Source: Cryphonectria parasitica EP155 (lineage: Eukaryota > Ascomycota > Sordariomycetes > Diaporthales > Cryphonectriaceae). From it: a stretch of 64,000 bases of DNA. The notes beneath the pieces were generated by a model. It saw nothing but the letters and a program-made list of their open reading frames with translations. It was not told where the DNA came from and ran no database searches. Location of the stretch: assembly GCF_011745365.1 (NCBI RefSeq), contig NW_024468911.1, forward strand, positions 2,846,759 through 2,910,758. Reading direction: 5' to 3'. Position 1 is the stretch's first letter; every line of letters starts with the position of its first letter. Positions 23,068 through 33,615 of the stretch are shown here, piece after piece. A program made the position numbers and the translations under genes.

Positions 23068-26000
23068 CTATCCACTCCCAAACAGTAGATCCTTTCTCGT
23101 CCTCCGCTCCCACACCACCACGCCGTCGCTCTTCCGCTTGAAGTACAGGATCCTGTGCTGCGGGATAAACTCCTCATGTGTCTGCTCTAACTTCCACGCA
23201 TCTAGTGCCTTCTCCATGGCGCCCAGAAACCTGTCCTCGTAGCCAACAACATGGTCTGCGCTGTCTAGCGATGGATCCCAACGCAGCCGGTTCAGCACAT
23301 CGGCTGCAGTGCGGAATCTACCCGCCCCTTCAGGCTTAGGCACAACCACAGCGCGAGGCTGGTTGGTGATGGCTCTGGCGGGCTTCTTCTTCTTTGGGGC
23401 GTAGTTCTGATCCTCATATTCGTCGCCGAGGCTATGGTTTTGCGCTGCTGCTGCTGCGTCCTCTCCATCTTCGTCATCCGACTCGTCGTCCTCCCCTATG
23501 GCATATTTGCCCCATTCGCGCCTATCGACTTGTAGCGACCCGACTTCAGCAGCCTTGACGACGCTAGCGCTCATCCATGAGGATTGGGCATCAAAGTGCC
23601 TCGTGTCACCACGGATCTGCTCTGCGAAACGACCAAGGACCGAGAGCAGCGTGCCGTACATGACTTTCTCGTCCTCCGTCGACATGTTGTCTTCTTTCAG
23701 CTTGTCCAGACCAATGAGGTAGCAGCCCTGGTAGTCGCCCCCAGAGTCGTCATCAGCTGCAGGTGTACCAGCACGATGGGGGAGGACAGACGTGTCTTCG
23801 CTCTTCTCCGTCCAGCGAGCTGGCCAGAACCTTGCATGCAGCGCTGGCGCGCGTCTGTTCAGGTCCACAAGGAGCGAGACACATCGAGACTCCACCCAGC
23901 CAACAAAACCCCGACCTTTGGTGATGGATCCACCCCAGAACTGCACGTCAATCTTGACGTAGCTCCTGAATCCCCGCAGAAAATCAAATGTCCCGTCAGA
24001 GTTGACAAACTTGGGCCAGGTCATGCTCATGCTCTCCTCGGAGAGCAGGCTGGCAGCCCGCTTGAACTCGGCTGCGATGGTCCGAACCGATGGGGTCGAC
24101 GCAGCAAGACTTGTATTGAGGGCGGGCGGGAAGTATCCCAGAATTGCCAGAGGCTCACGATCGGTTCTCCTATAGTTTAACGTCTTGTGAAAGAACGGGT
24201 CAAAAACCAGGTTCCGCTTCCAAGCAAAATCGGCATAGTGATGGAAGAATGTCGCCAGCACGTCAGCAACTGATAGCAAAGCCGCATCGCGCGCCAGGAG
24301 TTTGTACACCCTTGCCAGGAGAATCGTGATCTGGAAACCGCCCAGGTATCCAAACTTTGCAGTATAGATGCCACGGTTCTTGGCCCATGTCTTGATCAGA
24401 CGATGTGCACGGGCGAACTTGGTCATGTCTGGGACGGAATGCCGAACATAGTCGAGGTCACGGATGGCTCTTAGTTTCGACAGCGTGCTGCTCGAGAGAC
24501 GCCAAACAGCATGTGAAGTCGGGAACCTGAGGACGGCCGGCCAGAGCTCTACAACCGCTTGAGCAGACGCGTACTGGAGGTCAAACCTGGCACCCTGCAA
24601 ATCCAGCTCCAGCATTGTGCCGGTATTCGCCTTTACGCGGCGTATGATCCTGACACCTCGATCGGCAGCCTTTCGCAACCTCTCCGTCGCGAGGGAGAAG
24701 AACGTAGGAGCGCTGAAGGGCCCAATACACAGGCAGTCGATGTCGGAGGACAACGTCCAGACGCCCAGGCCATACGATCCCACGGGCAAAAATATGAGAG
24801 CCGTCGCTGACTGCGCCGGTTCTGAAGATGAGGTATCAAGAATAACACCTTTCAGCAGATGAAATGCAGCGGCCCGAGTTCTGATGTCCTCATCGGAGGG
24901 AATTGCGCCAGCATTTTGCAAAGCCGTTTCCAGAGCTTCTGAGTCTGCCAGGGCGCCCTTCGCCGTTCTCGACTGGACAGGAACAAGCTGAGAAGTCGCT
25001 GACCTTGTGCTCTCGGTCTCGAACCCAAGCTTCAGGACAGTCCGGATACCCCAGTGGTCACTGGCGTACAAGGTCTGAGGGCCGCTTTCCCCATTAGCTT
25101 CTGTCGTAACGTCCCCAAACTTATTGAAGTGCAGGACGTGTAAGAATCCGTCTCCCTTGGCCAACACCCTATCAATCCGCTGAGGACGCATGCCGAATCC
25201 ACTGCCCACAATCTCTGCGGCCAAGGCGTTGACGGTCGGATCATACGTCGCACCCTGCTCGCCTTCTAAGGCGAACTCAATGACTTCCTCGTCTGGTCCT
25301 GCCCCCTTCTCCAGCTGGAAAACGGTCCAGGCATCGACGAAGCCATTCCGTGTGAAGGTCGCATCAAGATTGCGAAGATGTGTGGCAGCCTGAGCGGAGA
25401 CGACGTTCCTCTCGAGTGCCTGGCTAATCGTATAGGCTGACGAGGTTATGTTGAAGTCCCCTGCCAGGACTGTCGGGTGATCTGGGTAGTTCTGGGCCAA
25501 GTACTTCAGCATCTTATCGATCTCAGACTTCTTGGCTGCAATAGATCCATCTTTTAGGCCGTGAGTAAGATGGACGGTGGCCAGTATCAGAGGGGTGAAG
25601 TCGGCATCATCCCATCGCCCAAGGCCCTGGAACTTGACAACAAGTGCGTTCTTGTGCTCCCGGTTGAATGGTACGCTCTCCCATTCAAAAGCGTGCCTGC
25701 TGAGAACTATGATGTTGTTGTGACTCGGAAGCGGCTCGACGTCTTCCTGGTTGGGAGGGCCATGACTGCAGAAAGGAAACGCTTGTCGGATGTTTTGATC
25801 TGCCAGCAGGTAGGACAGAAAATCGTCAGTGACTTCCTGCAGGGCCAGAACATCAGTCTTGGCCTTCTTTGAGAGTATATTTTCGATGAGCAACGGGTAT
25901 CGCTTGTGCGATGGCGGGTACTGGAACTCGGCCAGCACGTTGTATGTCGCCACCGCCAAGGTAGTAGAAGAAGCATCTTCAGCGGTCTCTGTCTCGGGGA

Positions 26001-26730
26001 AGGTCCTGTCTGGTGAGATCTTCTTCCACCCCTGTCCTCCATCATAATTGTACGGAGCCTCTGGCGCTGGAATTGACAAATTCCCATCGTCCAATGCCTG
26101 TAGCGTGGCGGACTGATAGATCGTGCCGTCTTTCAAAGAGATCGTCGCCCAGCCTTTCATCTGCGCCGACAACGAATCTCCCACCTGAACTCGTTCCCTC
26201 ACGAGGAGGTGAAGCTCGTCAACCTCCCACTCGATCCCAGGAAGCAGTCTTGCCTTTTCAAGGAGGAAGTGGTGCCACGACTCATCGACATCCTCGCTTT
26301 GCCCAAGACTCATGTGCATCCGGTAGCCACCAGCGTCCTTAGGCCTGGCCCCAAGCGCCACAAGGATAGCCTGGCGCAGGCGGCCGAGCTGCTCCCTCCG
26401 CGCCTCGTCGTCATCGTACAGGAAGATGGTGTTGTCGTGCCGGTGCCGAAACACATCCGCCGCACCAAATTGTACTCGAAAGGGGTCTCGGCCCTGCACA
26501 GCGGACCGCACCAATTCCAACGCCCTGGGAAGAGCGTCGACCTGGACAAAGGGATAAATAAGGTTGACATGCGGTGGCCACTTGCCGTAGGCCTTGTCGT
26601 AACGTGATCTCAGGCGGTCGATCCTAGGCCACAGGCTTCTTGGGGGTACGATACACAGGGCGGTATCGTGGGATACAGTGGCCACCGCTGGTGCTGCTCC
26701 TCCTGCTGCTGTCTGCTCGAGGCCCCCCAT
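23068..26730 (-). CDS. Four-domain RNA end-processing fusion: 2H phosphoesterase, EEP phosphodiesterase, PAP-like nucleotidyltransferase, MJ1316
   Basis: A single exon of 1,220 residues. In order: a LigT/2H phosphoesterase domain (about 20-200) with HVN at 54-56 and HMS at 139-141; an endonuclease/exonuclease/phosphatase domain (about 257-568) with TYNVLAE, LQEV (297), HLTHG, AGDFN (423-427) and SDHWG (557); a poly(A)-polymerase-type nucleotidyltransferase (about 610-970) with GSYGLGVWTLSSDID carrying D663 and D665 and a third Asp at FDLQYA (D717); an acidic, Lys-rich linker (1080-1120); and a C-terminal MJ1316/DUF504 domain (about 1137-1220: RFRTAADVLNRLRWD through VVVWERRTRKDLLFG). 2H enzymes act on cyclic phosphates and related ends, and Pfam names MJ1316 an RNA cyclic group end recognition domain. 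I infer an enzyme that recognises, opens, trims and re-extends damaged or processed RNA 3' ends. All catalytic signatures look intact except that the first 2H motif has Asn for Ser/Thr. No targeting signal is obvious. Confidence 0.9.
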   Translation of the reverse strand: MGGLEQTAAGGAAPAVATVSHDTALCIVPPRSLWPRIDRLRSRYDKAYGKWPPHVNLIYPFVQVDALPRALELVRSAVQGRDPFRVQFGAADVFRHRHDNTIFLYDDDEARREQLGRLRQAILVALGARPKDAGGYRMHMSLGQSEDVDESWHHFLLEKARLLPGIEWEVDELHLLVRERVQVGDSLSAQMKGWATISLKDGTIYQSATLQALDDGNLSIPAPEAPYNYDGGQGWKKISPDRTFPETETAEDASSTTLAVATYNVLAEFQYPPSHKRYPLLIENILSKKAKTDVLALQEVTDDFLSYLLADQNIRQAFPFCSHGPPNQEDVEPLPSHNNIIVLSRHAFEWESVPFNREHKNALVVKFQGLGRWDDADFTPLILATVHLTHGLKDGSIAAKKSEIDKMLKYLAQNYPDHPTVLAGDFNITSSAYTISQALERNVVSAQAATHLRNLDATFTRNGFVDAWTVFQLEKGAGPDEEVIEFALEGEQGATYDPTVNALAAEIVGSGFGMRPQRIDRVLAKGDGFLHVLHFNKFGDVTTEANGESGPQTLYASDHWGIRTVLKLGFETESTRSATSQLVPVQSRTAKGALADSEALETALQNAGAIPSDEDIRTRAAAFHLLKGVILDTSSSEPAQSATALIFLPVGSYGLGVWTLSSDIDCLCIGPFSAPTFFSLATERLRKAADRGVRIIRRVKANTGTMLELDLQGARFDLQYASAQAVVELWPAVLRFPTSHAVWRLSSSTLSKLRAIRDLDYVRHSVPDMTKFARAHRLIKTWAKNRGIYTAKFGYLGGFQITILLARVYKLLARDAALLSVADVLATFFHHYADFAWKRNLVFDPFFHKTLNYRRTDREPLAILGYFPPALNTSLAASTPSVRTIAAEFKRAASLLSEESMSMTWPKFVNSDGTFDFLRGFRSYVKIDVQFWGGSITKGRGFVGWVESRCVSLLVDLNRRAPALHARFWPARWTEKSEDTSVLPHRAGTPAADDDSGGDYQGCYLIGLDKLKEDNMSTEDEKVMYGTLLSVLGRFAEQIRGDTRHFDAQSSWMSASVVKAAEVGSLQVDRREWGKYAIGEDDESDDEDGEDAAAAAQNHSLGDEYEDQNYAPKKKKPARAITNQPRAVVVPKPEGAGRFRTAADVLNRLRWDPSLDSADHVVGYEDRFLGAMEKALDAWKLEQTHEEFIPQHRILYFKRKSDGVVVWERRTRKDLLFGSG

Positions 26731-28418
26731 GGTAGTTCTGCGTTTCCTCTGTGGAGTGGGGGAGCCCAGGTTGTGTTCTGGTGAGTGATCAAATGTGAAA
26801 TTTGATTCTGTAGAGGGAGAAGAGAGATCGTTACGGGGAGTGATCTTCTCTGACTTCGACTTCGAAAAGGTCTGTATATATCGATGATGGATGGCGAGTT
26901 AAATAGTAGTTGATTTAAACAATGATATGGCAAAATGATTGCAGCCGAAAGATGTAAATTGTGATAATACAACGAAGCGTAGTGGTGAGATGCTAATTGT
27001 CAGGCAAGACAACCGTCACCATAGACAGAGAAACTTTGATATATATGTATATGTATATCATTAGACTGAACGCAATAACGGATGAACGAGATGCTCGACC
27101 AAGCGACCACCTCCTTGAGACCTTACCTCACTTACTTATACATATTGATTTCACTCAATCATTCCCCTAAATATCGGGTACATAATCCCAATACAAGAGC
27201 CAAAATAATAAAATTAAAAATTCCCAATTGGTGTAATCGTCCCTGGAAGCAAGGTCTACCTCACAGCGGGGCGCAGTGGTTGGCATGCGCCGGTTGAGTC
27301 AACTTGTATACATCGTGAGATCAGAATGACAGGGGGGGGGGGGTTTATTAGGGAACAGGGGCCAATAGGGCGGCTAGGTTGCACTGCACGTACCCACCCA
27401 GACACCTTCCTGTCAGGGTGCCTAAAGTCAGTCAGCAAGCTACCTGTTGCTACGATAGTTTAAGTCTGGCTGCCATTCCAAAACCAGGAGGGTGCGTAGC
27501 AAGAGGGAAGATCGGGGTTGATGCGAGGCATACCTTACAGTAGAGTCAACCTTCGCAATCGCGTGTAGTTGAATTGGGGAAAGTGTTCTGTGCTTAGGGG
27601 GGAAGACGTATGCCTTCTTTCAGGCGGGAACAAAAGGATAGGGGCTTGGCACGTGCAAGCCACACAGCAGCAAATGCACTCCATTGCGAGCCGATCCTTC
27701 TCCCACAAAATCGTGCCGAACTTTGTTGTCTCCTCACCACCTCACAGTCAATCCCCAGGAAAAAGTGACACACACACACACACACACACATTGACAACCA
27801 GCGATGATGCTCTTTGATTGTACTGAGCCGCTGACTATATGTGCTATCTAATCATGTTCCGATCTCAACTAGGTCTACATAAGTACTTGAAAAGGTTGGC
27901 CACGCAACAATCGAGAGTGCTGTCGCAGTGGTAAGAAAGGTAATCGTGCATGCCTCCATACTGATGAAAAGGACCGCCCCAAACAACTCAAACGCTCCTC
28001 ACTAGGTGAGTGGATCATGCATGCAAGTCAGCATCATCAAAGGCTGAGCAAATCTCTCGACCGTCTCTTCAACATGCAATCGTCTCCCATCACCCAAACA
28101 CCGGTGTCTCTGGACTTCTGCGACAGGACAAATGCTTCCGACCCATCCTTCCTAACCCAAACTCCTGTCGACCGAATACTCAAAGGTACAGAAACGAGAA
28201 ACATGGAAGACGTATTAAAATGTGGCAAGGTGATGATAACACGCGAAGGAGGCAGATGAGAGCGAAGAGTAGAAAGAGCAAGGAGAAGCGAAAGGTATTC
28301 AAGAAGAACAAACAGTACAAACGAACGGATCAAGCCACACCAAGCACATGCCCACCTCGCATGGAGACAGTATTTGTCGCTTAGTCGCGTCCATCTCGAT
28401 CGTCTGCCACCCGGCAAC
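26731..28418. other. Intergenic region with homopolymer and CA repeat
   Basis: This contains the promoter side of the RNA-processing fusion, a run of 12 G at 27332-27343 and an AC repeat at 27768-27790. No supported gene. Confidence 0.5.
27768..27790. repeat. (AC)n dinucleotide microsatellite
   Basis: Twenty-three bases of uninterrupted AC repeat in noncoding DNA. Confidence 0.95.
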
Positions 28419-29146
28419 TCAGACCAGCTCGAAACCGTCCTCGTCGATCTCCACCTCCTCGCCCGCCAACTTCGCATCCGCCGCCGTGCCCTGACGCAGG
28501 TTGCGACGTGCCTTGCGGCCTCTGAGGGCATCACCGTTGGTATCGATGACCTCGTACTCCTTCTCCACGAACTTCTCGGTCTCGCGGCCTGTCGTCTTGA
28601 CGAATATCTCCAGCGTCAGTGGCCGGCCGGGCGAGTCAGTTCGGTCGAAGCTGTACAGTACGTGGTCCATGGGGTTTGGCCTCTGGTGTTGCGGGCTGGC
28701 GGGCAGATAGTCGAGGACGGAACGAGACGCGCTGGCCGCCTCCTCTATCTCCTCTCGAGCAGACACCTTGGAGCGGATGTGCTTGTTCCCACACTCTCTT
28801 ATCCGGCCGGTTGTACGAGCGTACTTGTTGATGTTTCCCTTGGGTTTGGTGAACGGAGCCAGGCTGCAGCGGCTCCAAGTCAGAACGTCTCGTTCCACCT
28901 ACGTGGAATTAGGGGTTTTGGAATACACGCGGAGACTTACTTATCGCTGGGCTTCCCAAGAGGCCGACGCTTGAAACTTGGGTCCATGTCCGCATCAGAC
29001 GACAGTGGTGGATACCACAGGAAGTCCCTTTTCGTGCCGTACGACCACTTGACATCGGCGTCCTTGTCGCGTTTCCACTCCTGGTTGGCGCTGCGGAGGT
29101 CGCGATCGAACTGGGCAGGAGACTCGGCGATGGGAGTAGCAGCCAT
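28419..29146 (-). CDS. Unrecognised basic protein of about 216 residues
   Basis: Two exons (29146-28941 and 28863-28419), starting at the first ATG (MAATPIAESPAQFDRDLRSA). The intron uses a GTAAGT donor with a CTGAC branch point and GCTGCAG acceptor. A nearer TAG at 28898 would break the frame. The joined product reads through KPSDN-LAPFTKPKG. Features seen: an N-terminal charged segment (NQEWKRDKDADVKWSYGTKR), a Lys/Arg-rich centre (TKPKGNINKYARTTGRIREC, then KHIRSK), a segment with HVLYSFDRTDSPGRPLTLEIF, and an acidic C-terminus (EEVEIDEDGFELV). There is no membrane span or signal peptide. I do not recognise the family. Base composition and clean splicing favour a real gene. Confidence 0.72.
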
Positions 29147-32100
29147 GTTTGATACCGGAAGAGAAGCCTCGAGATTCACAAGAGAAGAGATGGTTGATGG
29201 TTGGCTGGGTTGGGAGATTGGAACGTGTTGACAGACACGATGTGTCGGATGCGTGCAGGAGGGCCAGGTATTCTGCCTGTAGGAGTACAGGGGAAGGATA
29301 GCGGTTGATTAGGTGGGTTGCTATGGAAAGGAAATAAGAGAAAGAGTTGAAAGATGAGAGAAGAGCGTGGAGTGTTCTGGAGAGAGAAAAAGGGGCACTT
29401 CTCTTGGTGGAGAGTGCAGGTGATGATGACACGAGCAGGAAGTCAACTGGTTTGCTGATTCCGAGGGGAGGGAAAGAGAGAGGAGAGAGGAAGGCAGGGC
29501 CGCTCAGTGGCTCTTGCAGATGTTGTTCGGCGTGATCTCTGATCCCGGAAAGAAGGCAGGCGTGGGCGTGGGCCGCTCTGGGATTTGTAAAATATCCGCT
29601 TTGGATTAGATGCTAATGACAATAACGGCGTGAGGCTAGTGAGGCTGTGAGGATTTGAGTTGCCGAGTGACTCAGACAAAGGAGTCACGGACAAAGGGTA
29701 CAAAGGTCACACTTGGTGAGGATGACAAGTGGTGGGGAAGGGTGTCTAGGCGATACCGAGACAGGCCCAAAATGCGAGACAGGAAAGTCCAACAAGTTTG
29801 CAGTTGCAGTATTGTTTTGTTTGCGTTTGTATAGAAAAGTCAAGAGATCATGGCGAGGAAGCAAAGGCAAGCGCGTAACCTCTTTGTATACAAATCGGGG
29901 CGTTCTGTTCTGGTCTCTCGCTCTCTCTCTCTGGGTAATCTTATCAGGCCGTGTTCGGGATGACGGTGTTGGAGCTTATCAGTTTGGGATGTGATCAAGG
30001 CTGAGCAGGGGTCATCTCTGGTGTGCCCGTGTGCCCGGAGCGGCCGCGTGAGACAGGATGTGATGGATGGATGACCTCGTCTTCTACTTGCCTTGTCCGG
30101 GGGGACGGACCAAGTCACTATGCGCTGGGAACTCGCCCGCCGGGTGACATGTGTGTGCCCTGCGTCTGGTGAACTGGTTGGCACTGTATACTACATGAGG
30201 TCTCGTCATTGTTGGCTTCAACCTTGGAAGAGAGCAGCCCTGTGTCCAGCCTCTCATTCTCCTTGGTTCAGCCCACGCCCCTCCTCCGTGATGCTTGGCC
30301 AGCTGTGAGCCTGTCGCTACATCACCTTACCACATGAGAGGGATCGTTGTCGTCAGGCAGGCAGCCAACTATTCACTATTCTTGGTTGCATCTGGGTATG
30401 AGGAGGCCCTGAAGCGCGCCCTCTCTCTCTCAGTGGGTATGCCTGCTACTTACTTGGCTAGTACAGTACCCAGTACTATGATAAGTGGCCACTGCCAGTG
30501 ACGAAATCCCCCTAACCCCCCTTCTGGCACATGAGGACTTGTCACGGGGTCCCCAATCCCCTAGGCTGGGTCTATCTACTAGTTACTAATAGTCAACTAG
30601 TTGGTTCCCTCGGCCCAAGCGGAGAGCCTGAAACGGGCTGCTTCGGCCCATACACTTCTAATAATGGGATTCCTTGTGTTCCCGGCTGCTCTTCGATGCA
30701 ATTTCCGATTCCGCTGCATTGGTTATCGACGTCCTCTCCTCACTCATCGGGAGGGGAGGGGGGCCAAAGGAGTGGAAGTTGCACCACCGTATACGCCATT
30801 CATGCAATCGATGATGATGATGTTGTTGTTCTTTTTTCCCATGGCTTGCATCTGAGACATTTCAGCCTTGTCACTTCCAGGAGAGGCCCCAGACGCCCAC
30901 TTGTGCCGCCACGCAGACACGGCCACACAAGTAGGAAATAGAGTCTTCCGCAGATCAGGAAAACCAGTCATGGCCTCCCCCTTCCCCATCATGCAGCTAG
31001 CGAGGCCAGTACATGTGAAACAGGCTCGTTCGTGTAGCTTATAGAAGGAGAATGGGCGCCCCCGGCATGCATCGAACACATCTTGAGGGGAGAGTCCCAC
31101 CTATGCCGAGCGGTACGGCTGCGGGGTCTTGTTACTCCCCGGCCAGTCAGAGATGTCAATCTACTTATCTCGTTGAGCATTTTGTGTGGCTACTGGCCAT
31201 TTTGCTGGGCAGTGACAAACCCGTCTTTCTCTCTAGATTACGAATTAGAATCCGCGAGTCCATCCGTCCATGGCAAGTGGCTCATCCACCAGACTGCAGC
31301 CGGTGAGCCGAGGGTGATGCATGACCTCTGGGGGTTGACGGTTGGCAGGCTGGCAGGCCTTAGACAGGCCATCATGCCCCCTGCCCCTCCCCTAAGAATA
31401 GGAACACTAACAATATACACAGTGCCAGCACGTCACCGCAGTTGTTACTGACCTTTGCTTGTACACCTGGACGGCTGTCGCTCCTGAAGTGGCTCAAGAC
31501 ACAAAAGAAAGAGGCGGCGGTCCGACAATACAAGGCAAGGCTTGTTCTCTGTTTCTTTTTGGGACAAAGGACGTAATTGTACAGCAAACACCCTGGCTTC
31601 GAAGATAAGGCCTCTGGGTGTTTGATCGATGCGCCAAAAAAGAGAAACGCTACAGAGGCAGCCGCCCGGTTCCTTCACTAAACCAAGGCGCATGACCCTC
31701 TGAATTTCTGAGACCGGGAGGGCTTGGGGGCCAGAAAAAGACGTCACTCGATTAAATGAGGAGAGCCAGACCAGACAGCGACTTTTTGAAACTATAGACG
31801 ACGCGCTGTATGTCTTACGACTCTAGAAAGTCACTCTGCAGTTGGCTTATGTAAGTTCAGTCAACAAACAACGCTTGCACCCATTGGGAGAAACGACTCC
31901 TCGCGCCAAGCACTGCTGCAGATAATCTAATCCACCGAGAGAAGGGCGGTGCTCGCTCCTCCGCCCTCTCTCCCACTCTCCTTGATCTTCCCTCCAGCTC
32001 CCATCGCCTGCGTTTCAAGGCCCAGTGAATGGGGCAAGCGAGTCTCGGTCTGCGGGCATGGGCGAATCGCTTCTCTTCAATGATCGACCCGCCCATTGTT

Positions 32101-32476
32101 GCGCGCCGGGGGTCTTGAGCGTGGCATTCCAGTGACTGACTGGCTGGTGGAGGTGACACGATCGTCGCTGAGTTGGCCCTTGCGCGTGTAAAACTGCAAC
32201 TGTATTTGGAGGATGGCTCAAATGAATTGTACATAGTACAAATACTACTTTGTTGCTAGGACCTCCAACTGAACTGGCTTGCCTGCTCGCTCCTGCTCGC
32301 TCCTGCTGCATCTGCATACATAGTTCACCTTTCTTACACAGATACAACAAACGCAGGAAGGAAAGAAGAGCACCCAAGAAAAGCGAAGAAGAAAAGGAAG
32401 GAGGAGAAAGGAAAGAAGCAAAAATCCCTCAACACGCATCCAGCCAACCCAAGGAGCCAACCAAACCAACGCAATC
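29147..32476. other. Long divergent intergenic region
   Basis: About 3.3 kb between the gene at 28419 (minus) and the WW-repeat gene (plus). I checked frames of up to 125 residues and found no recognisable domain or splice-linked set. Near the WW gene lies a GCTCGCTCCT direct repeat (32286-32306), then an A/G-rich leader (32340-32430). Confidence 0.5.
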
Positions 32477-33149
32477 ATGAGTTTCATCGGCGAGATGATC
32501 GAGGAGGTCGTCGGCAACAACATCGACAGCCGCAATGAGGCGCCCATGGACCCGCCATACGTGCAGCCTCCCTGGGTGACGCGCTGGGACGACGAGGCCG
32601 GCCGCTGGATCTTCATCAACGAGGCCACCGGCGAGCGCAGCTTCGAGAAACCCGTGTTCGAGGAAGCTGGTAAGTCGAACCTGCACCCGTGCCTGGCCAC
32701 CCCCTCTCCCCTCCCCACTACACTACCATTCGACACGGACCAATGCTGCTCTTGGTATTACATTTCATCCCTCTGTGCTTTCAAGCTAATCCGCCCACCA
32801 AGCCGAGGACTTTGGTCGCGCCGAGGAGCACGTCGAGCGCAAGTGGGACGACGGCGTCCAGGACGTCGAGGACCTGCCCGAGGACGCAGCCCGCTGGACC
32901 GGCGAGGCCGTCGGCGCAGTGGAGTCTGTCCCTGACCGTGTCGAGGATGACTTCGACCGCGCCGAGGACAAGGTGGAGCGCGGGTGGGACAACACCGTCG
33001 ACGCCGTGGAGGACGCGCCCGAGGACGTGGCCGGCTGGGTTGGCGAGGGGGTGGGCAAGGTGGAGCGGTTCGGAGACGAGGTCGGGGACTTTGGAGACAG
33101 CATGGAGGCGAGCTACGACCAGGGACGCGACGAGGAGCGGTACGACTAA
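32477..33149 (+). CDS. WW-domain protein with a tandem 47-residue acidic helical repeat
   Basis: Two exons (32477-32669 and 32803-33149; phase-1 intron, GTAAGT...CCAAG) give 179 residues. The start is the first ATG (MSFIGEMIEEVV). Residues about 30-60 form a WW-like domain (PPWVTRWDDEAGRWIFINEA, then TGERSFEKP): the first Trp and final Pro are kept, but the second signature Trp is Phe. WW domains bind proline-rich ligands. From residue 70 two adjacent 47-residue copies follow (70-116 and 117-163). Each runs from RAE[ED]xVERxWD through VEDxPEDxAxW to GExVGxVE, a pattern suited to acidic amphipathic helices. No signal peptide or membrane span is seen. The function is unknown; the helices resemble stress- or lipid-associated helical repeats only in general character. 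Confidence 0.82.
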
Positions 33150-33615
33150 AGTCGAGGAAATGTCTCTGCTTGGGTTGTATGAGGACGATGGTCATAATGG
33201 GGCCTTCTCTCTTCAATGGGGTTGGCATGGCCGTGCAGTCTTTTGAGGCCAACAATACCGTCTCTGGCTGTAGTCAACATCCCTCAAGCGCTTACGATCG
33301 TCCTATACAAAGACGACAAAACATTGTTGTCATTGTCCGTCAGAAATAGCAGATGAATGCTATTGAGTCTCCTGTAGTATAGGCTGGAGACAATAAACCC
33401 CCATCACAAAGACGTCAACAAAGCATGCTCACACAGGCATAATTTCTTCCGGATATGTAGACACTGGCCCCGTTCACAAGTAGTCATCTTCAAACTTCTT
33501 GTTCTGTAAAACATTTCAGAACCTTTTTTCTTTTCTCTTTTCTCTTTTTTTCTCTCCCCTTTCGAAAACAACGTCCGAGTTACCGGCAACCTCGCTAATA
33601 GTAGATTTCGTAATA
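33150..33615. other. Intergenic region
   Basis: This separates the WW-repeat gene from the SET-domain gene on the same strand. A TTTTCTTTTCTC pyrimidine tract lies at about 33522-33560, ahead of the SET gene start. No gene seen. Confidence 0.5.
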
